64,000 nucleotides of DNA from CAVQJU01 sp963754955 (GCA_963754955.1 CAVWHY010000001.1:1-64000), one strand, 5' to 3'. Positions 39,826-49,744 are shown, counted from the stretch's first letter. Notes: generated by a model from the sequence alone, not told the origin. Program-made: numbers and translations.

Positions 39826-41518
39826 CCAATGAACGCAAATCCGGGGAGACTCCAGGCGGGCGGCCTTCGCGCATTCGACCCCATCACGATAGAACGGCTC
39901 GTGCTGTCGAGGGGATGTTCCGTCCCGATCTGCCCGCGCTCGTGAGGCCTTCTGGAGTCAAGAACCAGCCCGCACCTCACGACACCGCTCGCGAGTGGCA
40001 CGAAGAAGCGGGAACGTCCGGCAACGATTTGTCGCGAGGGACGGGAATCACGAGCGTCTTTCCGGCGGAAGCGTTCCGATTGCTCGCCACATAGAAGAAT
40101 CTCCCGTCGGAAGACCACACTGCCCAACAGGTTTCAGCACAGATCTTTCTGGAAGCGCCGCCCTGGACGGGCACTGCGAGCGTTGCAGATACGGCACCCT
40201 CGCCACTACCAAGCGAGGATACGATAACCCACTTACCGTCGGGAGAAACGCCAGCCTTTTCCAGGATCGGCGTAGTCGTCACTCGTTCTCGTCCGCTTCC
40301 GTCCTTCTTGATCCGAACCAGTGAATTCGTTGCCCCGTCCAGCGCCCGAAAGATGAGATCGCCATCGGCACCGAAGGATACGCGATCTCCGCCTCGAGCG
40401 ATCTCGCGAGGTGGTGTGCGTCGGTCGAGGGACTACAGACACGCCCGGCAGCACACTGTCGGTCTTTCCGGAGCCGAGGTCCACGGAGCGCAATTCGGCT
40501 GACGATGGCCCCCAGCCACCTGACACTGCCACCAAGTCGCGCGCAAAGAGGTAGAACACACGTGTGCTATCCCGGGAAAGGCGGGGATCCAGAGCGTACC
40601 CCTCCGATGAGATCGCTCGCTCGCCCGTCGCGTCGTGCATCCAGATCGCGCTCCGACGGTTTCCGACCGATGTCACCAACGACCGGCCGTCCGGCGCCAA
40701 TGCAATGCCCTCCTCTTCTATCGGACCGAAAGTGATCTGCTCGGGTGCTCCGTCAGGGAACTCTTGGCGCCAGAGGTGGGCGCTTCCTCCAACCCTCGCG
40801 CCAAAGTACATCCACTTTCCGTCGCGAGACCAGGCGGCTGATGTGCAAGTGCCCTGAGGTCCGACCCGCCGGCCCGCAGAGCTGCCGTCAAAGGGCAGCA
40901 GCCGGCACGGTTGATTAAAGGTGTGGGTCTGGTCCATCTCGACGACAAGAACCGACCGACGGTCCGGTGACGCGTAGGAGTAGTGCGCCATCGCGGTCTC
41001 GAGCGACGGAAAATAGATCTGCCGCGTCTCCGCCCGGCCCTCCGTCGCGGTCACAATCCCCATGTGGAGGCTGGTCCCGGCCATGATCTCGGAGAACAGG
41101 ACCCGCTGATCGGCGATCCAAGTGAGGCCGGAGGCGTTGGGCAGGAGCCGCGCCGGCGGGCCCCCGAGCACCGGAACGGTCCAGGTATCCCACGATTAGG
41201 AAGTGCTGCCTAAGGAGGAGGTCATGCTGGTAAACGCCATCCGCGAGCCGTGCGGAGTAAACACGGGCCCGTACTTGCGCCCAGCGTCGCTGGTGAGCCG
41301 TACAGACTCGCCGTTCGGAAGCAACTTGACGTAAATCTGAGCGCCTTGGCTCAAGAAGAACTCTCCGCCGCGAATGAATGTCACGATTCGCCCGTCGGGC
41401 GACAAGCTGGGCGCCACGGCCGAGTCGTTAAAGTTCGTGATCTGCGTGTACTCCGATGGTGAAGTCACCGGCGCTAACGGTCTCGCCGAGTAGAACAGCC
41501 CTACCCCGCCTGTGAGAA

Positions 41519-42570
41519 CTAGTGGACCGTACTCGCTGAAGTACTACCAATTCGATGCGCCGGGTTGCGATAGGCCCAACGGATCGGTTTCGGTGCTTTG
41601 TTGTAGCGATGGATATAGCGACGAATCTTGCGAGCCAGGTCGGCGACGGAGGTAAAGATGCCGCGCGCCAGCAGGTCGCGCTCGATCTTCGAAAACCAGA
41701 GTTCGACTTGGTTGAGCCAGGACGAATAGGTCGGCGTGAAGTGCAGCTGCACGTTCGGATGCGCGAGCAAGAAGGTGCGCACGGCTTGCGTCTTATGGGT
41801 CGAGAGATTGTCCGCGATGACGTGAATGGCTCGCCGCTTCGGCTGACTGGCGACGATGTCATCGAGGAAGTCGACAAAGGCGGCACTCGTGTGTCGCGGC
41901 ACGGTCTGGCCGAGCACTTCGCCCGACTGCGTGTTGAGAGCGGCGAACAACGAGAGGGTGCCGTGCCGGTAGTACTCGAAGCCGTGGCGCTCGGCGCGTC
42001 CGGGCGACAGCGGCAGCACGGGATCGAGGCGGTCGAGCGCTTGAATCGCGGTTTTCTCGTCGACGGCGAACACCGCCGCGTGGTCAGGCGGATTGACGTA
42101 GAGGCCGATCACGTCGGCGGCCTTGGGTTCGAAATCGGGATCGTCCGACTGCATGTAGCGCTCGAAGCGATGGGGCTGGAGGCCGGCGCGTTGCCAGGCC
42201 TTCGCGACGAGGTTGTGGTGAATCTTCAGCACGCGACCCAGCTTTCGCGTACTCCAGTGCGTACTGCCGTCGGGTGGCGGTTGCTGCGTCTTGGCCAACA
42301 CGCGCGCTTCCATCGCCGGCGTCAGCACCGTCGGCGGCTGCCCCGGTACCGCGGACGCAGCCCCTCGAGGCGGTCGGCCAGAAAACGCCGACGCCACCGA
42401 TTGATGTAATCGCGGTAGCACGGGACCGTGGCTTCGATCGTCGAGTACGATTCGCCATCGCTCAGCATCAGAATCACCCGCGCTCGGCGCGCGTCCTCCG
42501 CTCGAATCTTGAGGCTTCGCACGCGACGCTCCAGCTCGGCTCGTTCATCCGTCGTCAACGTCAGCGCCAT
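41519..42570 (-). pseudogene. IS630-B transposase, one frameshift
   Basis: It starts MALTLTTDERAELERRVRSL, with an HTH (ESYSTIEATVPCYRDYINRW). After a shift near 42,325 the frame reads RVLAKTQQPPPDGSTHWSTR, then the DDE core: AAVFAVDEKTAIQALDRLDP, IHVIADNLSTHKTQAVRTFL and FTPTYSSWLNQVELWFSKIE. The C-terminus is YRNPAHRIGSTSASTVH, with the TAG supplied by the TA duplication plus G, as in element A. It is distinct in sequence from element A. One repaired base would restore it. Confidence 0.87.
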
Positions 42571-42615
42571 ATGGCGCTAAACAGTACCGGTACTGCTTCA
42601 GTCAGTACAAGCCAC
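41522..42615 (-). mobile_element. IS630-family element B, 1094 bp
   Basis: Ends read GTGGACCGTACTCGCTGAAG (41,522 inward) and GTGGCTTGTACTGACTGAAG (42,615 inward), with TA at 41,520-41,521 and 42,616-42,617 as the target duplication. It is inserted in a CTAG inside the membrane-helix codons of the kinase/PD40 gene. Removing it restores the reading ALLVLTGG. Confidence 0.88.
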
Positions 42616-42912
42616 TAGGAGCGCCAGGACGATCAGCCCGACCACGATACGAGGGATGCGAATAGCGTCGAACCGCGACCGCGAGCGGTTCGAGTTCGGC
42701 GCGTGCATCCCCGATGTCTCTGAGGCGTTGTTGCTGATCCTGAACACTGAATACTTGACTAGCCGCGAACGACGGTGCGTGCGCCCGCCTGGCATTGTGT
42801 CCGGGCGGGCGCGTTTCCTTCACCTCGTCAGCGTCGGCGTCGTTCTCGCGATGGCCTGAGAGATTCAGTAAACCGCGGGGCGATCATGCCGCTCTAAGTG
42901 TTCTAGTGAACA

Positions 42913-42950
42913 GCACTTTCACGAGGGTACGAATCCCGTTGGGGACGCCA
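42913..42950 (+). repeat. tRNA-Glu 3' fragment, attachment-site footprint B
   Basis: CACTTTCACG, a short gap, then GGGTACGAATCCCGTTGGGG and ACGCCA correspond to the anticodon loop, T arm and acceptor end of tRNA-Glu(UUC). About 8 bases of the variable/T-stem region are missing. Downstream, recombinase codons start immediately. The recombinase stop TGA lies within the TTTCAC of the anticodon loop. Confidence 0.75.
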
Positions 42951-43440
42951 TCCCTAATGGAAAGATCGCCGTCTGAAACAGCCCGGACAGCGTGCCGACG
43001 CCGTTCACAATCCATCCCTTCCGCCCGTCGGTCTTCGGCGTGAACGTCACGCGCCCGTCCGGCAACGCCGTTACGACCGGTCGCGCGTGTTCGATTTGAT
43101 TTGCCAGCACGCGCCGCCAGGACGTCGCGAGTTCCAGCGGCTCGTCACGCATCCGGTTTGCATCTACCGCCCCTAGGCGACGTTCCGCGCGCATCGCGTC
43201 CCGTTTGGCTTCTAGCGTGCCCCCGCGTCGCCTCGCGCGCTTGCAGCGCCGCGACAAGGCCATCAAGGGCGCCTCCCGCGGCAATCGCCGCGACGAGTCG
43301 CTCACGTTCCCGATCAACGGCCCTGATTTCACCCTCGATCGCCGCGAGCCGTTCGGATTGATCGTTGCCGTGTAGGAGTTGCACGGCCTCCCCGACTGCG
43401 TCCACCACGATCGACCCACATCGACGTTGTTCGTACAGAC
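42919..43440 (-). pseudogene. Serine recombinase C-terminal fragment (copy 4)
   Basis: It begins at the zinc-ribbon end (TVCTNNVDV), then a coiled coil in one frame (SERLAAIEGEIRAVDRERER, LVAAIAAGGALDGLVAAL) and, after a shift near 43,215, AKRDAMRAERRLGAVDANRM, LATSWRRVLANQIEHARPVV, GRVTFTPKTDGRKGWIVNGV and GTLSGLFQTAIFPLGMASPT, ending GFVPS. The last ten residues and the stop are encoded by the tRNA-Glu fragment. The catalytic and recombinase domains are gone. Confidence 0.78.
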
Positions 43441-44036
43441 CGTGCTTGTCGCTTAATCAACATGTTCTAAGCCCAGCGTCTTTCTCTTAAGGCCACGTTC
43501 GTGCTTAAGGCCACGTTCGTGCGCAGCTCCTTGTGGAGCGCCGCAGGATCGAGCGCACCGGCCTGATCGAGCACCGCCAGCCGATCGAAGCTCTGACCGT
43601 AGAGCCGCAACGTGGCCAAGCTCGAGGCATCCCAACGCCCCAGACATCGAGTAGCCCTGCGACCACCCGGCGCCCACTAGCGCCCAAACCCGCGCAGCGT
43701 CACCCGCCGTTCCCCGATCGAGGCCGGCGCAGGGGGCCGTGTTGTCGGCTTCCCGTGGCGCGTGTGCCGGTAGCTGCCTTCCGCAAGATGCCAGTCCACC
43801 GGCTTTCGATTCGTTCCGCCCGATCCAAATCCGCCCATTCAATCCCACCCTAAATCGTTTCGCTGGCTCGTGTGTGAGCCAGAGGCATCGCCGGTTTACA
43901 AAAAGCAAATCCACAAGAATCCCAAGCCGCCCCCGTACCGTTGATGATTCTCGACTGTCGAGCTGTGGATACAGGAAATCCCGTAGCCCGAACGTGCTAT
44001 TTCGTCCAACCGCAAACGACGGCTAACTTCAGCCAA
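43441..44036. other. Gene-poor stretch; minus-strand coding remnant and an 18-bp tandem duplication
   Basis: A minus-strand frame (QSFDRLAVLDQAGALDPAAL, then HKELRTNVAL) looks coding but is short and unassigned. Positions 43,487-43,522 are two exact copies of TTAAGGCCACGTTCGTGC. No other feature is supported. Confidence 0.45.
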
Positions 44037-44210
44037 ATGCCACCGGAGCAACCCATGCTCGCCATATGCCCCAAATGCCGAGAGCTGAAGGGCCGGCTAG
44101 TACGCCGCACGAAAGCCGGGGACAAGTACGAGTGCCGGGGGTGCTTCTGCATCTGGATCGCCGCAGACCCCGAGCCGATCATCCTGAATGATCCGACCGG
44201 GACGCGTTGA
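44037..44210 (+). CDS. Zinc-ribbon microprotein P3-e (57 aa)
   Basis: MPPEQPMLAICPKCRELKGR, then KYECRGCFCIWIAADPEPII: CPKC and CRGC knuckles and a conserved tail NDPTGTR. It is a close paralogue of P3-f at 52,132 (CPRC, CRGC, tail TEPTGPR). The two are so alike that recent duplication of their islands is likely. Confidence 0.7.
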   Translation: MPPEQPMLAICPKCRELKGRLVRRTKAGDKYECRGCFCIWIAADPEPIILNDPTGTR

Positions 44211-45078
44211 CGACAGCGTTACGGCTCGCCGACGAGTCATGCAGCCGCCTACTCCTACGGCTGCCCGGCATTCCGCTGCCCTGCCAGGTGTCAACTGGTT
44301 TACACCTGGTTCCTTGCCGTCGAAGAGCTGTAGATCGTCACGCTCAGCCCGGAGTTGTTGCCAGCGCCGCGGTCCAGCGTCCCGTTGGACTTCAATGGGT
44401 CCGCACTTCAGCCAGGGCGAGACGCCGAGGGCCTCCGTCTTCGAGAGGTCGTCCAGCCCTTCGCTGCGGGCGATGGTGAACATCGTGTCGATCACCGTAG
44501 CCATGTCGCCGTTGTCCGTGAATGTCAGGGTTTTGCGTGCCAGCGTTTCGATCCGCGCCGTGCGTGGATTCGACGCCAGGTTAGTGCCCGGATACTGCTT
44601 CTGATTCCCCGAACGTTCAGGCAAACGTTGCCGTAAACCTTCCACGAACGTCTGGAGAATGTTTGCCCCACCCTTCACGGGCTCGTCGGGGATGTCGGTC
44701 ACATTGGCGGCAAAGGCGTCCACCAGTGAACACGGCGGAATTTCAGCCAAATCCTTCAAAGCGCCCCGCATGACGTTCGCGTTTTCGGGGGGATTCCACT
44801 TCCACCAAGTCGGGACGTAGAACACGCGCGCGTCGGCATCGAAATGCCAGCCAAACGTTGTGGCAACGTCAGCCAAAGCTTTCCGTAACATTTCCGCGGT
44901 CGTGTCCAAGTCATCGGCGGCCGCGTGGAGGCTGAAGAAGACAGCCCCAGCCTGTTCGATTGCGGTCCGAACAGCAGGTACATGCCAGCAGCTTGCCGAG
45001 TGGTGTGAGGTGTTTGAAGCCTGGGTGTCGAAACAGCCGAGGGTACGCTTTGCGATACCGGGAGAGCAGGTCGCTCAC
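44097..45078 (-). pseudogene. Phage-type replication-organiser-like protein, one frameshift
   Basis: GTG at 45,078 follows AAGGAAGG. VSDLLSRYRKAYPRLFRHPG, then FKHLTPLGKLLA, shifts near 44,960, then continues LLFGPQSNRLGL, LRKALADVATTFGWHFDADA and RVFYVPTWWKWNPPENANVM, matching the N-terminal winged-helix region of phage replication proteins. The real C-terminus is uncertain: the open frame runs on antisense into P3-e. It marks a prophage or plasmid component in the island. Confidence 0.6.
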
Positions 45079-45258
45079 GCGGCGCCTTCCTTCCAAGTCA
45101 GCGTAAAAGCCGCCGCAGGAGGGAATTCTAGTGGAGTTTTTGGGCGGTCTACGAGTGAGGCGCAGTGCTTCGGTCTGGGAACCTATTTTCCGGACTCGTA
45201 ATGTTCTCAGACTTGTCGGGACTCGGCCGGGCTTAGAATGCCTATCGCGGAGGTCACC

Positions 45259-46167
45259 ATGAGTCGATCCGTGCCGTTGACTTGGGCCTCGTTGGTTATC
45301 GCGTTCGTCGCCGCACTGCACGCTGTCGGGGCCCCTCGCACCACGTTCGTCGAATTGGATGTGGTCGCGCTCGATAGCGAGGATCGGCCCGTCGAAGGAC
45401 TGCACCCACAGGACTTCATCGTCACAGACGATGGTCATCCAGTGGGGATTACGAGCTTCACCCAAGTCACAACGGCCGACAACGGCAGGCGTGAAGACGG
45501 CCGTTCTATCGTTCTCCTTCTTGATGATTCAGCACCGCCTATCGTGCCCAGAACCGTGCAGGCGATCGCAGCGGAGTTCCTCAACCGAGCACGTCCTAAC
45601 GATATCGTTGATGTCGTTCGCCTCTACCGTCGCGACGACAATCTCTCAGGCAACTTATCGACGGCGGCGAACAGGGTCGCGACGTTTGTAGGTGGCTCAG
45701 GCTCTTTCGACGGTCAGAGCCCGGCTGACCATATGCTGCGAACGTTGACGCGGATCTCGCGTTCGCTCCAGTCCATCCCGCATCGACGCAAGGCCATTGT
45801 GTGCATTGGGCATCGTTTCGTCTGCGCCCCGTATTTTCGTTCTCCGGAGGATTCGATCGTGTGGCACTCCTGGCGGGATGCCATCAGTGCTGCGGCCGAC
45901 GCGCACGTGAGCCTCTATTCCATCGATACCGCTGGTAACGTGGGTGGGATCGATGTGGGATCAGCAGTCGTCGATGAAACTGGTGGTGTCGCATTCGGGC
46001 GCTCAAGCAACTTTGATCGTGTGGCCGATCTCGTCTTGGAGCAGATCGGGCATTACTATCTGCTTGGCTACACGCCGACGGCGAAGCCAAGCGACCTGCA
46101 TGCGATCAACGTCTCAATCGCTCGACCTGGTGTGCATCCTCTGGCGCGCAACAGCCGGGGCGACTAG
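45259..46167 (+). CDS. VWFA-related secreted protein (TIGR03436 type)
   Basis: An intact protein of 302 residues; ATG at 45,259 chosen after GGAGGTCACC. The N-terminus has a signal-like helix (LTWASLVIAFVAALHAVGAP). The family opening VELDVVALDSEDRPVEGLHP, then DFIVTDDGHPVGI is clear, then a von Willebrand A fold with the imperfect metal site VLLLDDSAPP. It ends YYLLGYTPTAKPSDLHAINV, typical of a family expanded in Acidobacteriota. Extracytoplasmic; the ligand is unknown. Confidence 0.85.
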   Translation: MSRSVPLTWASLVIAFVAALHAVGAPRTTFVELDVVALDSEDRPVEGLHPQDFIVTDDGHPVGITSFTQVTTADNGRREDGRSIVLLLDDSAPPIVPRTVQAIAAEFLNRARPNDIVDVVRLYRRDDNLSGNLSTAANRVATFVGGSGSFDGQSPADHMLRTLTRISRSLQSIPHRRKAIVCIGHRFVCAPYFRSPEDSIVWHSWRDAISAAADAHVSLYSIDTAGNVGGIDVGSAVVDETGGVAFGRSSNFDRVADLVLEQIGHYYLLGYTPTAKPSDLHAINVSIARPGVHPLARNSRGD

Positions 46168-46290
46168 GATCGTCAGGCGCTTCTACGCCGCGATAACGCC
46201 CTCCCGCTCGATTGTCCATCAACGTCCGGTTCCCCGTTGCATTCAATGGGATCTATGCTGCAAATGTCCGGCTGAATCCAATGACCGGAA

Positions 46291-46316
46291 GGTGTCGAAT
46301 CCCCTTGGGGACGCCA
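46291..46316 (+). repeat. tRNA-Glu 3' fragment, attachment-site footprint C
   Basis: GGTGTCGAATCCCCTTGGGG plus ACGCCA is a shorter, more degenerate relative of footprints A and B. CCATCCC follows as in B. Recombinase copy 3 ends immediately to the right. The upstream half is no longer tRNA-like. Confidence 0.65.
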
Positions 46317-47955
46317 TCCCGACGGGAAAAGTGTCCTCTCAAAGAGACCGACCAGCGTACCTTCACCGCTCAGGTCCAGTGGTTCTTCTTCTCCGGCGTC
46401 GGCGTGATCGTCACGCGTCCGTTCATCATCGCCGCCACGATCGGCCGCGCGTGGCCTGCGTTGTTCGCCAGGACGCGCCGCCACGAATCCGCCAGCGTCA
46501 GGAGCTTCACCCGCGCGAGCGCCGCGTCTGAGGCCTCCAGCCGCCGCTCCGTACGCATCGCCTGACGTGCGGCCTCCAACGTCGCCCGCGTCCGCTCGCG
46601 CGCCTGCAGCGCCGTCAGCAGCCCGTCCAACTGGCCTCCCGCGGTAATCGCAGCCACCAGCCGATCCCGTTCCTGCTCCACCGTCGCGATCTCTGCGTCG
46701 AGCGCCGCGAGCCGTTCCGCGGAGTCGTCGCACTGCTGCAGCCGCATGGCCTCGTCCACGGCGTCATCCAGCATCGACTGGTCGAGCACGTCATCGAGCA
46801 AGGCTTCGATCACAATCTCGTCCGCGTCCGCCATCGGCACGTCAGCGCCATTGGTGCAGACCGTACGCCCGCGTTCGTGATACCGCGAGCAGCCGTAGAA
46901 GTATTTGCGGCCGTTGCCGTGACTGCGGGTCCGGACCCGCATCGACCCGCCGCAACAGCCGCAGTTGACGAGGTTGGTCAGCAGGTACCTGGACGGATCC
47001 CCGAGCGCCGGCCGGCCGAAGACCCGCCCGCCGGTTGTTTTCAGATAGAACCCGCGTACCGCGGCCAGCCGTGCGTGAGCCGCCTGCCAGACATCCTCGT
47101 CCACGATCCGCAGCGCCGGCGCCGGAATGCTCAGCCAGTCCCAGCGGGCCGCGCCGCCTGCTGCTGGATGCCCCACCGATTCCGCTTGCGCGTCCGATTC
47201 CAGGCGATCGTGCCCCGGTAGACGTCCCGGTGGAGCACTTCGCGGACGGACGTCGGCGCCCACGACTGCGAGCGCCCGCGTTGCGCCCGCGGGGATGGCG
47301 CCCCTTCCGCGTTCAGGATCTTGGTAATCGCCTTCACGCCATGCCCCGCCACCGACAACTCGAAGATCCGCCGGATGACCGCGGCCTCCGTCTCGTTGAT
47401 CTGCCGCTCGACGTGCGACCGCTGGCCGCTCGCGTCTCTCACGTCGAGGTTGTCGTAGCCGAATAACCGCCCGCCCGTCACATGGCCGGCCTTCGCCTTC
47501 CGCGCCATGGCGTCATAGGTCCGCTGCTGCGCCTTCTCGCGCTCGAGGTCCGCCGCGAACGTCACCGGCGCCTAGGAGAAACTTGTCCGTTGCGCTCTCG
47601 AGCTTGACTTCGCGATACTCCAGATAACCAAAGCAGCGCACGCCCGCGACAGACAACTGCTTGAGGGCATACGCGGTCTCGATCTGCTCGCGCCCGAGTC
47701 GCGAGACTTCGGACATGACGAGCACGTGAAACGAGGCACGAGGTTTCAGCGCGTTGAGCAGTCGGACAAAACCCGGCCGATTCGCAAACTCGGCGCCGGA
47801 TATCCCGTCATCGACGTAGACGTAGACGTCGTCCACCGTCCACCCTTTGAGCACGCGTAGGCTCGCGCGTGCTCGTTTGCCGCGTCACAGACTTCTGCTC
47901 GTCCGCCACACCTGCTTTTGTCGGTGCTCTTCCTGACGTAAATGGCCGCGCTCAT
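46317..47955 (-). pseudogene. Large serine recombinase, copy 3 (most complete, frameshifted)
   Basis: ATG at 47,955 (MSAAIYVRKSTDKS) carries the catalytic serine context. Shifts lie near 47,860, 47,568, 47,150 and 46,375. All domains are otherwise present: EVSRLGREQIETAYALKQ, GGRLFGYDNLDV, EVLHRDVYRGTIAWNRTRKR, zinc ribbon VNCGCCGGSMRVRTR with FYGCSRYHERGRTVC, and a coiled coil (AERLAALDAEIATVEQERDR). It ends in VGLF followed by the att fragment. It differs from copies 1 and 2 in leader and C-terminus but shares the resolvase region. Confidence 0.85.
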
Positions 47956-48215
47956 GGTTGAATCTCCATCGCCTTCCGCTCCTGCTCCGCCCACGCGCCC
48001 GCCAACTCGCGCGACGCCCACGCCCCACGGCCGAACACCAGTTCCTTTGCCATCGACGGGACCAGCGCCAGGAATTGCACTTCCCAGCCATAAACCTCGC
48101 CGTGATTCCGCAGTTCGCAGAACATGCGCGCCTTGTCGGAGGCCCTGATGACTCGAATAGGAACTCGCCCGGCGTTGTCTTCCGCGGTGGTGCCGGCTTG
48201 CGCCGGGCGGCTCAA
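47952..48215 (-). CDS. Passenger family P1 protein coupled to recombinase copy 3 (87 aa)
   Basis: The product MSRPAQAGTTAEDNAGRVPI, RVIRASDKARMFCELRNHGE, YGWEVQFLALVPSMAKELVF, GRGAWASRELAGAWAEQERK ends KAMEIQP. Its TGA overlaps the recombinase ATG (ATGA), so the two are probably translated together. The conserved GWE...F.....L and AWAEQERK tail are absent from the shorter copy at 17,870. A recombination directionality or accessory role is an inference from coupling alone. Confidence 0.68.
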   Translation of the reverse strand: MSRPAQAGTTAEDNAGRVPIRVIRASDKARMFCELRNHGEVYGWEVQFLALVPSMAKELVFGRGAWASRELAGAWAEQERKAMEIQP

Positions 48216-48485
48216 CCACAGGCGTCTTGAATTGCGACACCGGCAAGACTCGGCATTATTCAGGTAGGTAGGAAACGTGCAAACTGAAACCCAAGCCTAG
48301 ATGAAGAACAGAAGAGCGACGTCCATTGACTGAGCAAGCTGCCTGAGACGCCAAACAAAGCCCCCTTGATCGGGTATCACAATTGCAAGGGGCGCGGAGC
48401 GGTCTTTTGCGAGCGGCGGATCGGCAAGCCGGGCTCGGCAAAGCCTGACAGACGCGATTGGTATCGGAAGCTGCCGGAGCGTCCC

Positions 48486-48593
48486 ATGAAACATCACTGG
48501 CTCGCAATCATTGTGATGATTTTCGAGATAGCCGTCGGGCTCGCCGCCACTGCGGGAATGTACGCAGTTTTCCCTCCCACTAGAAGAAAGTGA
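48486..48593 (+). CDS. Single-TM microprotein (35 aa) with decayed P3 partner upstream
   Basis: MKHHWLAIIVMIFEIAVGLA, then ATAGMYAVFPPTRRK. It is related to the peptide at 19,509. Upstream, 48,355-48,420 reads PLIGYHNCKGRGAVFCERR, matching P3-c's PLIGWHHCRTCGLVW, but with the second cysteine changed and the first knuckle lost. The membrane peptide thus outlived its zinc-ribbon neighbour here. Confidence 0.55.
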   Translation: MKHHWLAIIVMIFEIAVGLAATAGMYAVFPPTRRK

Positions 48594-48789
48594 AAACGTC
48601 TTCGTCCGAGAGAAACGCTTTGACATGCTGGCTCTCCTCGGTTGAGAGCCGAAACGGTCTGATGCAGGTACAATCTGCGGCAGATCGAATCGGCGATGAC
48701 ACGCTGATTCGGTTTAGGGGCGCGGTTTCCGTGTTCCACGCGGGGCCGCGTTCCCGCTCACTCAGCCGTAGGGCATTTAGGCCTGTCAA

Positions 48790-49110
48790 CGGTTTTTCTC
48801 TCGTCCAATTCCCGCCGGTCATGTCCGCGGCAGTGTCCGCCGAGCCGATTCGTAGCAGATCCTGCTTCGTGCTCGTCGCGACGAAGCGCGCGAGGGCTTC
48901 GTCCGCACAGCGGCGCGAGAACAGCGGCTCTCCGTTTTCGAGCAGCATGACCTCCCAGCCGGCGCCGCCATGAGTATTGTCGCGTAGCTCACACGACTGC
49001 ACCCGTCCGTCCGCGGCCGCAGCCGCCAAACTTCCTGACCGGGTTTCGGCAGACGTGCTGCCTTCCTCTTCGCATTCCGGCCATGAAGCAGATCGGACAG
49101 GCTCGGCACG
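48790..49110 (-). pseudogene. Passenger family P2 protein, copy C, frameshifted
   Basis: One frame gives LLHGRNAKRKAARLPKPGQE, then VWRLRPRTDG. The next gives RVQSCELRDNTHGGAGWEVM, LLENGEPLFSRRCADEALAR and FVATSTKQDLLRIGSAD. The shift is near 49,010. The N-terminus differs from MSDTSPRD. Otherwise very close to copy B. Confidence 0.68.
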
Positions 49111-49187
49111 GGCTCTCCTCCAGTAGTAGCAAGACTTGTCGGGGACCTGACAGAGATATGGGCGGCCACGGGTTTACGATATGGCGC

Positions 49188-49379
49188 ATGGCCCGAGTGG
49201 TATCACTGGCTACGCGCCTGAAACAGATCGAGGAGCTTGCCCACGACCTCGCTCTTGACTTGGGGCGTGGTGGCGCCCCGGAACGTCCGGGGACGTTCGC
49301 GATGGTCCATCGTGAGATGGCCGACGCAATCAGGACGGAAATCGAACACGTCATACGGGCTCTAACTAATTCACCGTGA
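49188..49379 (+). CDS. Hypothetical protein (63 aa)
   Basis: MARVVSLATRLKQIEELAHD, then LALDLGRGGAPERPGTFAMV and HREMADAIRTEIEHVIRALT: two amphipathic helices flank a Gly/Pro loop. No family is recognised. The start could instead be the ATG at 49,158. Codon use and composition look protein-like. Confidence 0.45.
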   Translation: MARVVSLATRLKQIEELAHDLALDLGRGGAPERPGTFAMVHREMADAIRTEIEHVIRALTNSP

Positions 49380-49429
49380 GCCACTCGACAGATCACTATC
49401 CAATCATCACCACCTGAATCCGCTATGAA

Positions 49430-49740
49430 TTTGCGGCGGCGCGTCGTGTCCAGATCCCGATCGAGATCGCCAGCTCGAATCCATCGGTGAACTGTGTCCC
49501 GGCTGACCCCGAACGGCCGAGCGAGCGCACTCTTGCTCGCGCCCTGCTCCAGGTAGTGCCTGAGTAGCATCCGCGTCTCCCGTCCGATCATCGCGTCTCC
49601 ACTGAAGTGAAGACGCATGGTGAAATGAATCACCGGCCGGGAGCGAGGTCCTCAGCCGGCAGCCAGACCGTGCTGCCGACTGTCAGATTTTCGCCCGCCA
49701 TCAGTGTCGAATTTACGCCCGCCGCTAACAGATGTCACGC
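49430..49740 (-). mobile_element. IS21-family left-end remnant (istA N-terminus)
   Basis: From 49,591 the frame reads MIGRETRMLLRHYLEQGASK, then SALARPFGVSRDTVHRWIRA and GDLDRDLDTTRRRKF, the first HTH of IstA, then stops matching. Outside it, 49,680-49,735 holds two similar TGTCAGATTTTCGCCCGCC-like and TGTCGAATTTACGCCCGCC units, as at IS21 ends. A different IS21 from the one at 53 kb. Confidence 0.65.
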
Positions 49741-49744
49741 GTCG

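Larger units (their letters stand above)
39830..42790 (-). pseudogene. Eukaryotic-type Ser/Thr kinase/PD40 propeller gene, kinase lost, interrupted by IS630-B
   Basis: Right of the IS: RLRDIGDARAELE, the usual end of such kinase domains, and a membrane helix RIVVGLIVLALL. Left of it the same helix continues LVLTGGVGLFYSARPLAP, followed by the propeller (SPSLSPDGRIVTFIRGG-type blades, AAWSRDGKWMYFGAR, IALAPDGRSLVTSVG, GVSPDGKWVIVSS). Shifts near 42,680, 41,200 and 40,410 also break it. The catalytic kinase lobe is absent: upstream DNA at 42,913 is already the recombinase att site. The 3' end is uncertain. Confidence 0.75.
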
